Of a DNA stretch of 64,000 nucleotides, positions 24,621 through 35,166 are shown in pieces. The stretch covers positions 145,661-209,660 of the forward strand of contig NW_005434586.1 in assembly GCF_000315625.1 (NCBI RefSeq), written 5' to 3'. The DNA is from Guillardia theta CCMP2712 (lineage: Eukaryota > Cryptophyceae > Pyrenomonadales > Geminigeraceae). The notes under the pieces are model-generated. The model made no database searches. It was not told the origin of the DNA and saw only the letters and a list, made by a program, of their open reading frames with translations. A program made the translations under genes and the position numbers. The stretch's first letter is position 1; every line of letters begins with the position of its first letter.

Positions 24621-27152
24621 CTATCTCTTCATGTATATCAGACCTTGTAACATATTCAAACTGTTTCCATCCGGATGAAGCTCGATCACATTGCCCTGAA
24701 CAACACGAGGAGGAAGGAGAGGAACGCGGGGACAGGGAGGGAGAGACGAAAGACCGGAGAGAGGGAGAGAAGGAGAAGGTAGGTGGGGGGCGAACGGAAA
24801 GAGAGCGAAGGAGGGGGAAACGAGAGGGAAGAGAGGAGGGAGAGAAGGAGGGAGAGGGAGTAGGTCATCTTGCAGGCGCTGCAGACGAGGAGGAGACTCA
24901 CCTTGTCATCCACAGCACTCAAGAAGCCGGAGGGCGAGATGCTTCGAGAGCAAGTCACACAGCAGCTGCTGGAGGGAGGAGGAGCAGGGAGGTGGAGGAA
25001 CAGGCAGAGGAATGAGAGGGGAGACAGAAGGGAGGCAGGAGGAGGAGGAGGAGGAGGGAGGAGAGGAAGAAGGCGAAGAGGAGGAGAGAGAAGAGGAACA
25101 AGGAGAGACAAGAAGTGATTAGGGAGGGAGGGAGGAGCTGTGAGGTAAGCGGGACACACCCGACGATCTCAACAGTGATCGGCGTCTCACTTTTATCCTC
25201 AACCTGCACCTGCAGCTTCGTCAAGACCCTCGAAGTTTCAATTCCTTTGTTGCGAACAAGGAGGAGAGCAGGAGGAAGGGAGGAGTGAAGGAGGAGAAGG
25301 AGGAAGGAGGGAGGGAGGAGGAAGGAGGAGGAAGGGAATGAAGGAGAAGGAGAAGAACAGGTTGGCAGGGAGGAGGAGGAGGAGGAAGGAGTGAGGGAGG
25401 CTGAGGAGGAGGAGAACAGGTTGGCAGGAAGAGGCGAGCAGGAGGAGGGCAGGAGAAAGAGAATGAGGAGGAGGAGGAGGAGGTATCGTGGGCGGACATC
25501 ATCGGCCTACCTGCACTCTCTGCCCGCTGTGCATCCATGCATGAAGGTACAAGTCTTTGAGGCCTCTGAAGCCCTGGGAGGAAAACTCCTCCTCCAGTTG
25601 CTGATGCGATCGAGTGAGGGCAGGAGGGAGAAGAGGGGGGCTCAACCTCGAAGTGATTGCAGAAGGCGGCGAGGAGAAGCTCGCGGGAGACTCTTTGAGC
25701 GTTGACCTTGAGAGACGACTGGTCGACGAGGTCACGGACACACCTGCAGTCCGAGTCAGCACGCGCAGGAGAAGGAGGAGGAGGAGGAGGAGGAGGTGGT
25801 GGTGGTGGTGGATTTGTATCACGTGGTCGGCTCAGAGTTGAGGGTGTTGACTCCGACGCCAGCAACAACCCGGTAGGAGTGCCCGCTGAGCTTTTTGTGC
25901 TGCATTTCGTCAACGTCGTCAATTCATCGCAAGCGATTGCAGAACCCGCGGTGGAGGCAGCAGGGAGGAGAAAGAGGAGAAAGACTTCTTAAAGGAGGAG
26001 AAGCAGGACAAGGAGGGTAACGAAGGCGGGAGAGGAGGAGGAGAGGTACCACCTGAGGGGAGGAGACGGTCGACTGGCATAAAACGCCTCCGATCTTCTG
26101 TGATTTTGATCCGTAAATGTCATTGGGCCATTTCAGCTGTGAACAACCAATCAGAGCACAAGAAACTATTCCGAACCAACAATAGGGCAATAAAACTACG
26201 ACGTCAACCTTTATCCTCCCCTCCCCTCCCCTCCCCTCTTCCCCCCTCCCCTTCTCCTCTCCTCTCCTCTCCTCTCCTCTCCTCTCCTCTCCTCTCCTCT
26301 CCTCTCCTCTCCCCTCCTCCACTTCAGCTCACCTGAACCCCGAATGCCTTAGCGTCACCCCGCCGACCTCGGAGATCGCCTGGTACATGGCGATCGAGAC
26401 GACATACTGAAAGAAGGGCAGGAGCCTTGCCTCCTCCAGCCCCGTGCTGAAGGAGAAGCACAGGCAGCCCTTAGGAGAAGTCCAGCGGTTCTCTCCTCGA
26501 CCCCTGCCGGAAGTCTGGACATCGGAGACGCACAAGATCCCTTCAGCCTCGCTCTTGAGCCGCGTCATCATCAGCTCCTGGGTCGACGACAAGCTGTGGT
26601 TGTAGATGACCACGTTGCCAAGTCGCCTCGTGGTCAGGTGGGAGAAGAATTTGTCCATGTCAAAGTCTCTTCTGCCCTCACTCTCGCCGCTGGTGTCGAG
26701 CAGCATCCTGTCGCTGTCATGCAGCTGGTTCAGCAGGACGTTCCTGTCGGCCTCCCTGCGGAAGAACACGCGGAGCCTCTCGTCGCCTCCTCCTCCTGAC
26801 ATGGCCGCGGTGGTCAAGTTCCGCCTGCTCCTCAGGGTCAGCGCCCCTAGCAGTGAGCGCTGAACTCCTCGAAGTGCCAGGGAAGGGAAGGAGGAGATGC
26901 TCCTGCTCCAGGTCCTGATGTGCTTGAAACCAGCCTGACGGAAGCTCAGTACCCCAAGCACAGAGCAAGGAAGCTTACCTTGATGTTCAACAGCCTGCAC
27001 ATTGCAGTCCTGCACTGAGTTCCACCCGCCAAGGAAGAAGCATTGCAGACGTTGGAGTTGTTGGCGAACGCCGAGGCATGAACGAGGAGCTGATTTGAAA
27101 GAAGACACGCAGTTATCAACCAGGAGCACAGGTGCCGACGACCACAAGTCAT
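24621..27152 (-). CDS. Biotin-protein ligase, plastid-targeted type
   Basis: Attaches biotin to carboxylase carrier domains. Exon 1 (27152-26979) encodes a signal-peptide-like LCSWLITACLLSNQLLVHA followed by SAFANNSN, an aromatic residue after the predicted cleavage site, as in secondary red plastid preproteins. Catalytic motifs: SDVQTSGRGRGENRWTSPKG (biotinyl-AMP loop, about 26480-26530), LKWPNDIYGSKSQKIGGVL (about 26110), GVGVNTLNSEPTT (about 25840) and LHAWMHSGQRVQ (about 25530). The C-terminal domain is spread over short exons: QVEDKSETPITVEIVG, SPSGFLSAVDDK, then NVIELHPDGNSLNMLQGL ending at the stop at 24621-24623. Purine-rich stretches on the plus strand are its pyrimidine-rich introns. 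The exact junction before LKWPND is unresolved. The likely substrate is the plastid acetyl-CoA carboxylase carrier (inference). A start at 27188 is also possible. Confidence 0.9.
26216..26312. repeat. (CCTCT)n microsatellite in a biotin ligase intron
   Basis: CCTCT/CCCCT pentamers on the plus strand, within an intron of the minus-strand biotin ligase gene. Same unit as at 1219-1287. Confidence 0.9.
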
Positions 27153-27370
27153 GCACGTATCAATCACAAAAACTCCAGCTCTGTACAAAAATCGTCATCA
27201 TATGCCTGCCTCCTTTTGTTTCTATACCGATATCTGACTGCCATCCTTCTCGCAATTGATTTCCTACCCATCTCTCGCCATTTTACCTGACCTGACCTGA
27301 CCTGCCGACTGCCTCCTACAAACTCTAGATAGCTATCGTTCAGTCTCTTGTTCCTCCTTTCTCTTGTTCC

Positions 27371-27432
27371 TCCTCCTCCTCCTCCTCCTCCTCCTCCTCC
27401 TCCTCCTCCTCCTCCTCCTCCTCCTCCTCCTC
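27371..27432. repeat. (CTC)n trinucleotide tract
   Basis: About 20 pure CTC copies in the roughly 400-bp region between the biotin ligase start (27152 or 27188, minus) and the next plus-strand gene (27577). It may be part of their shared 5' regulatory region, but no specific site is recognised. Confidence 0.9.
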
Positions 27433-27576
27433 AACGCTCTCCCTAGTACCCTACGGAACCACCATTAGCAAATTCATCCCCAGAAAATTGATGCGGGGAC
27501 ATGGTGGGGATGAGGGCTACCTCGTCTCCAAAAAATTTCCCGCGCCCCCGCCCCTCCTGAGTCTGTTTCAGCCGAC

Positions 27577-28572
27577 ATGGCCGACGCGTCCTCCGACAAT
27601 GGTGGCAGGACGACACCCAGCACAGCAGCGACTCCTTGCGACCTCGAAGGCGAGAGCCTGTCATGCAGGAAAACAGCGAAACGACCTCTGCCTGATGATG
27701 CCGCGGGAGCTGAAGGAGAGGAGCATCGAAATGGTTTTGATGACGATGAGAATGGTGGAAAGGCAGGCCAGGACACCTCAGCAGCAGTGGAGGTTCCCGA
27801 GAAGAGCATGGAGGAGTTGAAGCGGATGTTCTTTACCGTCGATGATGTCATCAGTGAGTACGACTCTGCAGAGTCCGTGACGAGTCTGCCTGCAGACGAT
27901 GACAACTGGGACCGAGTCACCGACGGCTTTCGTCTTGTACATTTGCTGGTTGATCCTCCCTGCAGGCTTGCTGAGTTCTTTGAAAACACTAGCAAGCAGA
28001 TCTACTCTCGAAGTGCTGCGGCAATGCTTGGATGTAGATCAGAGCACTGCGAAGAAGCGTTCAGCATGTTCAGAGACGTGGCCTGGAAGCCAAGTCTTCT
28101 CATCAAAGACGATTTCTTGGACGACCTCAATGCGACTCCTTCGGTAGCCAACCAGAGAGTGACGTTGGAGATGTTGAGGAGCAGGCTCGTAGAGTTCAAG
28201 GCTCTTGTCAGCGATGTAGACATGGAGAACAGGGGCTCGTTAAAGGACCAGCTATGGGAGCGCTGCATGATCCATCGCAAGCCGCCGCGCCCGGATGTCT
28301 ACTACTTTCTTAGGCTGGTGGATGCGGAGAAGATCCCCAACAGCGTGATCGACGTCATGTGCGCCCCCTGGTGTGAGACAGAGCAGAAGGAGGTGGAAGA
28401 TGATGAGGCAGCTACTAGCATTTACGTCCCGCCCTTGAGGACCAAGTGCAAGAAGCAGAAAACGGGCAAGCAAGACTCGTCTGCACAATTGGCAGATGAG
28501 AAGTTGGAGTACCTCCTACAGAGGGCAGAGAATGTCGTCCTGGGATTCCTCGATTTCATGAAGAATCTGTGA
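27577..28572 (+). CDS. Uncharacterised acidic protein, single exon
   Basis: A 331-aa open frame without need for introns, unusual among its neighbours. The first 75 residues are polar and low-complexity. The rest looks globular and helical, with the clearest blocks being FFTVDDVISEYDSAESVTSL, EAFSMFRDVAWKPSLLIKDD, TLEMLRSRLVEFKALVSDVD, PDVYYFLRLVDAEKIPNSVI and a C-terminal helix EYLLQRAENVVLGFLDFM. A basic patch KCKKQKTGK near the end could be a nuclear signal. There is no signal peptide or membrane span. I do not recognise the family. It starts divergently from the biotin ligase and converges on the phosphatase gene. Confidence 0.65.
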   Translation: MADASSDNGGRTTPSTAATPCDLEGESLSCRKTAKRPLPDDAAGAEGEEHRNGFDDDENGGKAGQDTSAAVEVPEKSMEELKRMFFTVDDVISEYDSAESVTSLPADDDNWDRVTDGFRLVHLLVDPPCRLAEFFENTSKQIYSRSAAAMLGCRSEHCEEAFSMFRDVAWKPSLLIKDDFLDDLNATPSVANQRVTLEMLRSRLVEFKALVSDVDMENRGSLKDQLWERCMIHRKPPRPDVYYFLRLVDAEKIPNSVIDVMCAPWCETEQKEVEDDEAATSIYVPPLRTKCKKQKTGKQDSSAQLADEKLEYLLQRAENVVLGFLDFMKNL

Positions 28573-28712
28573 GGTCGGCGACGAATGAACATTTACACTA
28601 GTTGATACCTATTCCCTTCATCTCCTCTCACACTTCAATTGGCTGTAAACCTTCGCATGCTTGCTCACATCCGACTTGACACATTTCAGAGCAAACGCAC
28701 CAATTTCTATGA

Positions 28713-29573
28713 CTAGACACTTCGGCCACCCTGCTCCTGTGATCCTGCCACCTGCTCCTCTTGAACGTCTGAGATCTTCCTCAGGTGAGAACTCTCGTTG
28801 AAAATCATCATCTGAGAAAGTCAGGGGAGGAAAAGAATCCCTCAAGTTTACCTTGAAGTCGTAGGAGTCTTGCTTCTTGAGTACAGCATGGAAGACAGTC
28901 AGGGAGCAGTTCTTGAGGATATTGCCTGCCAACAGCATGTCATGCCGCAGAAGAGCACATGTCCCGAGAACAAACCTATTGGACGATGAGGAAACAAAGA
29001 ATTCACCAACTCCTTGATGAAACCACCGTGTGTGACAAGGAGTAAACCGTAGCTCCTCTTCTCCTTGTTGTCTTGCGAGCCCGGCTCCTGCTTGTACTTC
29101 TGATGTAGCGAGGAAGTCGAACATAAGGATAGCACTTCCTTCATGAAACCCCTCGCGCGCTGCGCGACATCATTCCAGGATTCCCCTCCTGGCGGTCGGA
29201 AGCATCGCAGGGGAACTCCGGCGGCCTTGGCCATGCGCTCTGAGATCCCCAGCTTCTTCCCCTCCAGCGATCCAGCATGCTTCTCCCTCAGCCGAGGCTC
29301 GAGGACAGTCGGCAGCTCCTTGCCCAGCTCCTGCCTGATCAGCTCGAGAGTCTGCGTCGTCCTCCTCAGGTCGGAGCAGAAGATGAAGTCGATCGGCTCG
29401 TCCCGCAGTCGCTCCCCCAGGCACTTGGCCTGCACCTTCCCCAGCTCGCTGAGCTCCCCAGCATTGTGCCCGGCTGCTATGCGCAGCTTGTTGTCCTCGG
29501 TCTCGCCGTGTCTGACTATGTACACTCGAACGATAGGATGACTGCTCCTTTCCTCGCATGAGAGTCCATGCAT
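28713..29573 (-). CDS. TIGAR/phosphoglycerate-mutase-like histidine phosphatase
   Basis: Histidine phosphatase superfamily. The phospho-accepting His sits in VYIVRHGETEDN, followed by the second-site SDLRRTTQT, the acidic EKHAGSLEG and the late His of LLVTHGGFIKEL, so the active site is complete. The order and spacing match TIGAR-type fructose-2,6-bisphosphatases and related broad phosphatases; the substrate is not determined by sequence. Two short introns split the 3' part: exons NCSLTVFHAVLKKQDSYDFK and MMIFNESSHLRKISDVQEEQ, with the stop at 28713-28715. No targeting peptide is visible. The 5' end abuts a purine-rich repeat and an assembly gap, so an upstream exon is possible. Confidence 0.88.
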
Positions 29574-29601
29574 GTGTCGCCCTCACTGGAGGGGGGGAGA
29601 G

Positions 29602-30170
29602 AGAGGAGGGAAAGGAGGGAGGAGGGAGGAGGGAAGAGGAAGGAAAGGAGGGAGGAGGGAGNNNNNNNNNNNNNNNNNNNNNNNNNNNNNNNNNNNNNNN
29701 NNNNNNNNNNNNNNNNNNNNNNNNNNNNNNNNNNNNNNNNNNNNNNNNNNNNNNNNNNNNNNNNNNNNNNNNNNNNNNNNNNNNNNNNNNNNNNNNNNNN
29801 NNNNNNNNNNNNNNNNNNNNNNNNNNNNNNNNNNNNNNNNNNNNNNNNNNNNNNNNNNNNNNNNNNNNNNNNNNNNNNNNNNNNNNNNNNNNNNNNNNNN
29901 NNNNNNNNNNNNNNNNNNNNNNNNNNNNNNNNNNNNNNNNNNNNNNNNNNNNNNNNNNNNNNNNNNNNNNNNNNNNNNNNNNNNNNNNNNNNNNNNNNNN
30001 NNNNNNNNNNNNNNNNNNNNNNNNNNNNNNNNNNNNNNNNNNNNNNNNNNNNNNNNNNNNNNNNNNNNNNNNNNNNNNNNNNNNNNNNNNNNNNNNNNNN
30101 NNNNNNNNNNNNNNNNNNNNNGGGAGGAGGGAGGAGGGAGGAGGGAGGAGAGAGGAGGGAGGAGGGAGAG
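29602..30170. repeat. (GGAGGGA)-type purine repeat with a 460-base assembly gap
   Basis: GGAGGGA repeats on both sides of a run of N from 29662 to 30121. The repeat probably collapsed or could not be sequenced; open frames reported across it are artefacts. It separates the 5' ends of the histidine phosphatase (minus) and the FHIP-like gene (plus). Confidence 0.9.
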
Positions 30171-30244
30171 TAGATGGAACTTGCACAGTGAATTGATTGA
30201 ATGTAGTTGTTTTTTTGCGTGTAAAAGGTTCCCGGCAGGCCGTC

Positions 30245-32698
30245 ATGTCATGGCTGAAGGGAATATCGGGGGCGATCAAAGCAGCTGTCTCCTCTTCTTC
30301 TTCTTCCTCCTCCTCCTCCTCTAACACCACCTCGTCGAAGAGCAAGGCTGAGCTGTTACGCGACCATGTCGTCTACCTTCGCTCCTTCTCGGAGACCACC
30401 CAGCAAGATCGGGCGAGCGATTGGGATAAGCTGTTGATATCCTACAGGTTCGCTGCTCCTGCTCAGCTTCCATCTGCCTTGTCCTGATATTGACCGTCGT
30501 TCCTTTTGCAGGATACCAGAGGAGCTGGACTCTGTCCTGCAGCTGCTAGAGGACGAGAACCCCTCTACTGAGAGCATACACCAGGGGTCCTGTATGATGT
30601 GCTTCCTTGAAGAGAATGTGATGGAGCTTCTGAACGATCTCCTGTCGCTCAAGAACTCAGTGGGAGTCCAGGTGATATCGTGTTGCTGCTCGCATGTTTG
30701 CTCTGAAACTGGACATGTAGAAGACAGTGATCAAGACGGTCATCCGCGCGCTCCGTCTGAGATATGAACTGGTGACCTGACTCTGTCCATGCACTTCAGC
30801 GCCGCCTGACGTTGTTGACAGTTGGACAACGGGAGCATCGCACGGCTGGTGATGCATATGGCGCAGGAGCTTGAGTACAGCCCTCAGAGACAGGCCTTTG
30901 CTCTGGTACACTGCGAGTTGCTCTACACTCTCTGCGACAAGGTTTATCGGAACCCCGCCTCCCTCCTCCCTGTGGTGATCAACGAGAACGTGAACACGGG
31001 CGGATTGGGATGCGAGTTCTTGCTCTTGAACTGGTCTATCCAGCACCTTCAAGACGCAGCAGGAGGGGAGTATGCGCAGAGGGGGATCCTAGCGCTGCTG
31101 TCTATCCCTGACCACCGGGTCACCAACGCGGTTGTCAACCATTCTGCGCTCATTGAGAGGGCGGTGAGGATGGTGGACATGGGATTCCAGTCAGCCATGA
31201 AGACGATCGACTCGCTGGCTCCTGGGTCGATGGATGAGGTCGGGTCGAGGAGGAAGCGCCCGGACCCAACGCCCTTCTATGCTTCACTTCGTTTCGTGGA
31301 CCATGTTGTCAAGGTGGCAGACATCCAGGTGGCCAACAGGCTGCTCGACATTCTCGATGCCAACTTCCTGCGTCAGACGATGCAGCAGAGGCTGATCAAG
31401 GGATCCGAGGTGCAGCATGTCGGGGTCATGGAGCTGCTCCGTGGACTGTTCGAGCCGGATCCCATGTGGATCAAGCAGGGAAGGTATGGGAGGAGACTGC
31501 AGCAGCCCCAGCTGATCGGGATGATCGCTCACTCGATCCTTGATGTCTCCTCTCCTCGAAGACTCTCCAGCAGTGCAGATGCGGAGAATGCGAACCTGCG
31601 GGCGGCAGAGGCCGAGGCACGTTCGAGCCCCTGCTCGCTGCTGCAAGTCCTCGTCGACAGGATAGACTCGATGAACGAGGAGGAGAGCTGCGCTGCCTTG
31701 GAGCTTCTTCTGTCCTTGTTGGAGCTCAACGACTTTTGGGTCGTCGATGCTCTAACTCAGATATCAAGGGACAAAGCTTGCAGAGCCTGCATCGGCGTCC
31801 TGAGATCAGATGCGTTTCAATCCAGCACGAGGAAGTTCCTTGACTTTCTTGAGACCCTGCAGCAAGATTTTGACAAGGTCGATGAAGCAAACACGCCAAA
31901 TGCCAACGAGACGAGTCAAGAGGACGCATACAGGAAAGACTCGATCAAGCTGGTCAGCAGTTGCTTCCAATCTTGCGGGGAGTGGGAAACAGAAGCGATC
32001 CTTGCTCAGAGTCCTCCCTCTCAAGTCGAAGAGCAGCAGACTTCTGTTTTCATCTCAGCTGTGCTGGCAAAGCTCTCGACGTTCTTCACGAACTCATGGA
32101 GGGTGAATCTCGCGCTGTCTGGCATTGTCAGCCGTCTACTTGCCCTGCCCAGCTTTCAACTTCAGTCAACTCTGATTGGCGGGGAGGGACAAGATGGAGG
32201 CGACATAGACCTGACCAACGTGCTGGAGAAGCTCAACAATGTAAGTAGAGGCCCGCAACAGACGAGCGAGGGAGTGAGCGATTGTGGCAGGAAGCAAAAG
32301 TCAAATTAGCTCCAATTGAGAATGTGGAAGAGAAAGTCTCGAAGGTCATACTTTGAAGTTTTCTGCTGCCTCTTCTTTGAACCTGCTTTGCACAGAAATG
32401 GGCGGAACTAGGAAGGGGATATCATTCTCACGATCTCAATTCTTCAGACGCAGAAGAAAATCGTGACAACAACTTTTTCAGGTAAGTGTTTGATGAACGC
32501 GTCACGTCTTCTAATGTGCGCATTCGATTGCAGTCTATTCATTTTGATGCGAGAAATGCGGGTTGAATTCAAGACAGTGTTGGAAGCAAAGCTGATCTGC
32601 TCGAAGGTGAGATTAATGTTTCCCTTTATTCAATACAAGTTTGTTCTTTGTGTAACAATTCAAACAATTTTTACAGGCACTCAGGTGAACAATACATG
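30245..32698 (+). CDS. FHF complex/HOOK-interacting protein (FHIP, FAM160/RAI16-like)
   Basis: Starts MSWLKGISGAIKAAV with a poly-Ser run, then helical repeats. The exon ELDSVLQLLEDENPSTESIH..GSCMMCFLEENVMELLNDLL resembles the N-terminal FHIP motif (EQMLDILVQEE..CMEYLLHHKILE). Later blocks also fit: ALVHCELLYTLCDKVYRNPA, GILALLSIPDHRVTNAVVNH, and NLALSGIVSRLLALPSFQLQ, the family's NLQVTSVLSRL element. In animals and fungi FHIP links HOOK adaptors and dynein to endosomes, so a microtubule cargo-adaptor role is inferred. Exon junctions at 30448, 30676, 32239, 32461 and 32607 keep frame. The long exon from 30822 carries most of the domain. The stop at 32696-32698 depends on the last acceptor at 32686; an alternative frame continues to 32860 with a basic Ser/Thr-rich tail. 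Confidence 0.8.
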
Positions 32699-32873
32699 AG
32701 TACATTAAAGAAACACGCAACACATACATCGAGCTCAGTCATTTCTGCTTCCTCCTCGACATTCACGCCTCTGTACAACTCAACCTACGTCAAACCTACA
32801 AGGAAAAAAGCGCACACTGCAATTACAACGAAGGGCACACTGCAACCGAAGAAGCTGTAAAGCCTTGAAACAG

Positions 32874-33359
32874 TCACTCGATGTCTTTCAGCTCAGGGAA
32901 CAGACTCCGATCTTCACTCTCCGTCCTTGTTGCATTGTCCTTGACGCTGGCGCTCGGGACTGTTTCGTTGGAATCAAATTTACCCATCATGTGGTCAATA
33001 ACTTCAGTGTAAATAATGTCGGAGAATGACAGATAAATGTCTTCATCGTGTTCTTCAGGACTTTCATCAGGATTGTTGCTCGGGGTCTCGCTGGTCTGTG
33101 AATCTTCCTGACTTGCAGCTTCACCCTCATGCTTCCTGAAGTACTTCCTTGTGTAGGGCCACCTTCGAAGCCCTAACTTCCTGCACGCACTTTTCAAGCA
33201 TGTCAAGGAGATGCCGATTTGCCTTGCTGCTTCACATTGAGGAATGTGGTAGTACTTTTCGATGAGCTCTTGATCCAAGAAGAGAGGGCCAGGTGTGACG
33301 TAGTAAGAATCCTTCTCCTTCTTTTGCCGAGGATAGACCACTGACATCAGCCGTAGCAC
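32874..33359 (-). CDS. RWP-RK domain transcription factor
   Basis: Contains YHIPQCEAARQIGISLTCLK followed by ACRKLGLRRWPYTRK, the RWP-RK helix-turn-helix signature of plant and algal regulators of nitrogen response and sexual development. The C-terminal half is acidic and Ser/Thr-rich (QTSETPSNNPDESPEEHDED), a possible activation region. The open frame can start at the Met at 33359. A 3' splice site (TTGTCTAG) lies just upstream, so this may instead be the second exon of a longer gene whose intron holds the 465-bp hexamer tract and whose first exon lies near 33880-33963 (MTPEGRLLRYCYF). It is tail-to-tail with the FHIP-like gene. Confidence 0.83.
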   Translation of the reverse strand: MLRLMSVVYPRQKKEKDSYYVTPGPLFLDQELIEKYYHIPQCEAARQIGISLTCLKSACRKLGLRRWPYTRKYFRKHEGEAASQEDSQTSETPSNNPDESPEEHDEDIYLSFSDIIYTEVIDHMMGKFDSNETVPSASVKDNATRTESEDRSLFPELKDIE

Positions 33360-33397
33360 TAGACAAGAAGGGATAAGAACTAGTTGTAGCGTGCGTG

Positions 33398-33863
<466 letters not shown>

Positions 33864-33954
33864 CTTCGAGATAAGGAGGTTCAGGTGAAAGTGAAGCAGG
33901 CGAAAGCAGGAGGTAGTAGGAGCAAAAATAGCAGTATCTTAAAAGCCGTCCCTC

Positions 33955-34400
33955 TGGTGTCATCGTCGTTCACGTTCCTGCTGATGGTCACGGTACCAGG
34001 CGCAATGGAAAGCGTACAGGGGGTACAACCATGCAGGGATGGATTTGGGAGGGTGATCTCTGGGTTAAGTCAGGGGCTAGGGAGGGGTGACCTATCTAGG
34101 AAGGTTTGATTCTAGGGGGTGTAGGTGGCCGCGGATAGTGCTGACTCCCCTCGTGACTCCTCGGGCCATCATAGGGATTCTAAAAAGGGGTTGTACAGCA
34201 AAGCCCCTCCCCCTTGGCAGGCCTCAGAAGCGATCCGATCTGTCCCTGTGTATCTCTTGCTCCACCACCGGGTCCCTTCAAGTCCCCACCCCCTACTTGC
34301 TACCCTCTTCCAGTCGCAACAGTCACGCCCTGAATGATGCCCCCCGGTTGCTAGGGCAGGGTGCTAACGGAGTCCTAGCAAATGCGTAGGGATGCGGCTG
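33955..34400. repeat. Small GGGGT/ACCCC-word island
   Basis: Intergenic sequence G-rich at first (33990-34130) and then C-rich (34180-34350), similar in texture to the islands at 10.3 and 56.3 kb. No coding evidence. The remaining stretch to 34557 shows nothing I recognise. Confidence 0.45.
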
Positions 34401-34557
34401 GGAATGTGCGAAGCAGTCAATGATCGGATGATCAGCGTGTCAGCCCCCGCAGTTATCCGACGGTCCCTTCGATGATCATGCCAACTAAAGTGAAAGTTAC
34501 AACCACAAATTCGACACTCCAAAGCGGCTGCGCTACCCGGTAGTGTGGACCGTACTC

Positions 34558-35058
34558 TGTTAAGTTAAAAATCAGTACGTGGACAATCAGGAGAGTAGAG
34601 GCCGGAGGCTTGACCCTGACACTGTCGAGATACAACCCTCATCCTGCCGATTGCTGTCCCCCAAACTTTGTCGGAGAGACTTGACTGACAATACCCGGTT
34701 TACTGTATTGCGCGCCCCGGGCCCCGCCGGGTAGTACCAGTGCGGCCCGCCAGTCCCGGGGCGCCCGGGCGGCGGCGGGCGCCGCGGCCCAATCATCGCT
34801 GGGCCCGGAGTCGCCGCCGCTGGCCCGGTTGTGATCCACGGAGACGGTCGTCTTTCCGAGGCTAGTTATGACTCCATAAAAGTCTTACTCCATGCTGATT
34901 GATTTCTGATATAGAGTGAAGGTATCAGTCACTCAAGTTTGGGGGACAGCAGTTGGCAGGATTAGGTTTGGTTCTCGCTGTCTTTTCTCTTCTCGCCGTT
35001 TGGCCTGTGCGACAGTGTCAGTTGTCCTCGTACTGATTTTTAACTTAACTTTGAGTAA
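34558..35058. mobile_element. Foldback/MITE-like element with GC-rich core
   Basis: Imperfect inverted repeats of roughly 140 bp bracket a very GC-rich centre (about 34700-34850). Left-arm words TTAAGTTAAAAATCAGTAC (34559-), TGACACTGTCG and TTGCTGTCCCCCAAACTT reappear as reverse complements in the right arm (34940-35058). No transposase is encoded, so it would be non-autonomous. Exact ends and target-site duplications could not be fixed. The outer sequence is also the unit of the tandem array at 38095-38245. Confidence 0.7.
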
Positions 35059-35166
35059 AGGATTTACTCTATGAAAGAATCATAGTAGACCCTGATGGCT
35101 GCATGAACTTGAGTCACTGACTCGTACTTAGCACATCTTCGACGTTTGGCATCCTGCCAGAAGCTT

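Noticed and set aside
29170-30345. Open frames crossing the N runs
   Set aside because: Undetermined bases create false continuity; only flanking sequence was used.
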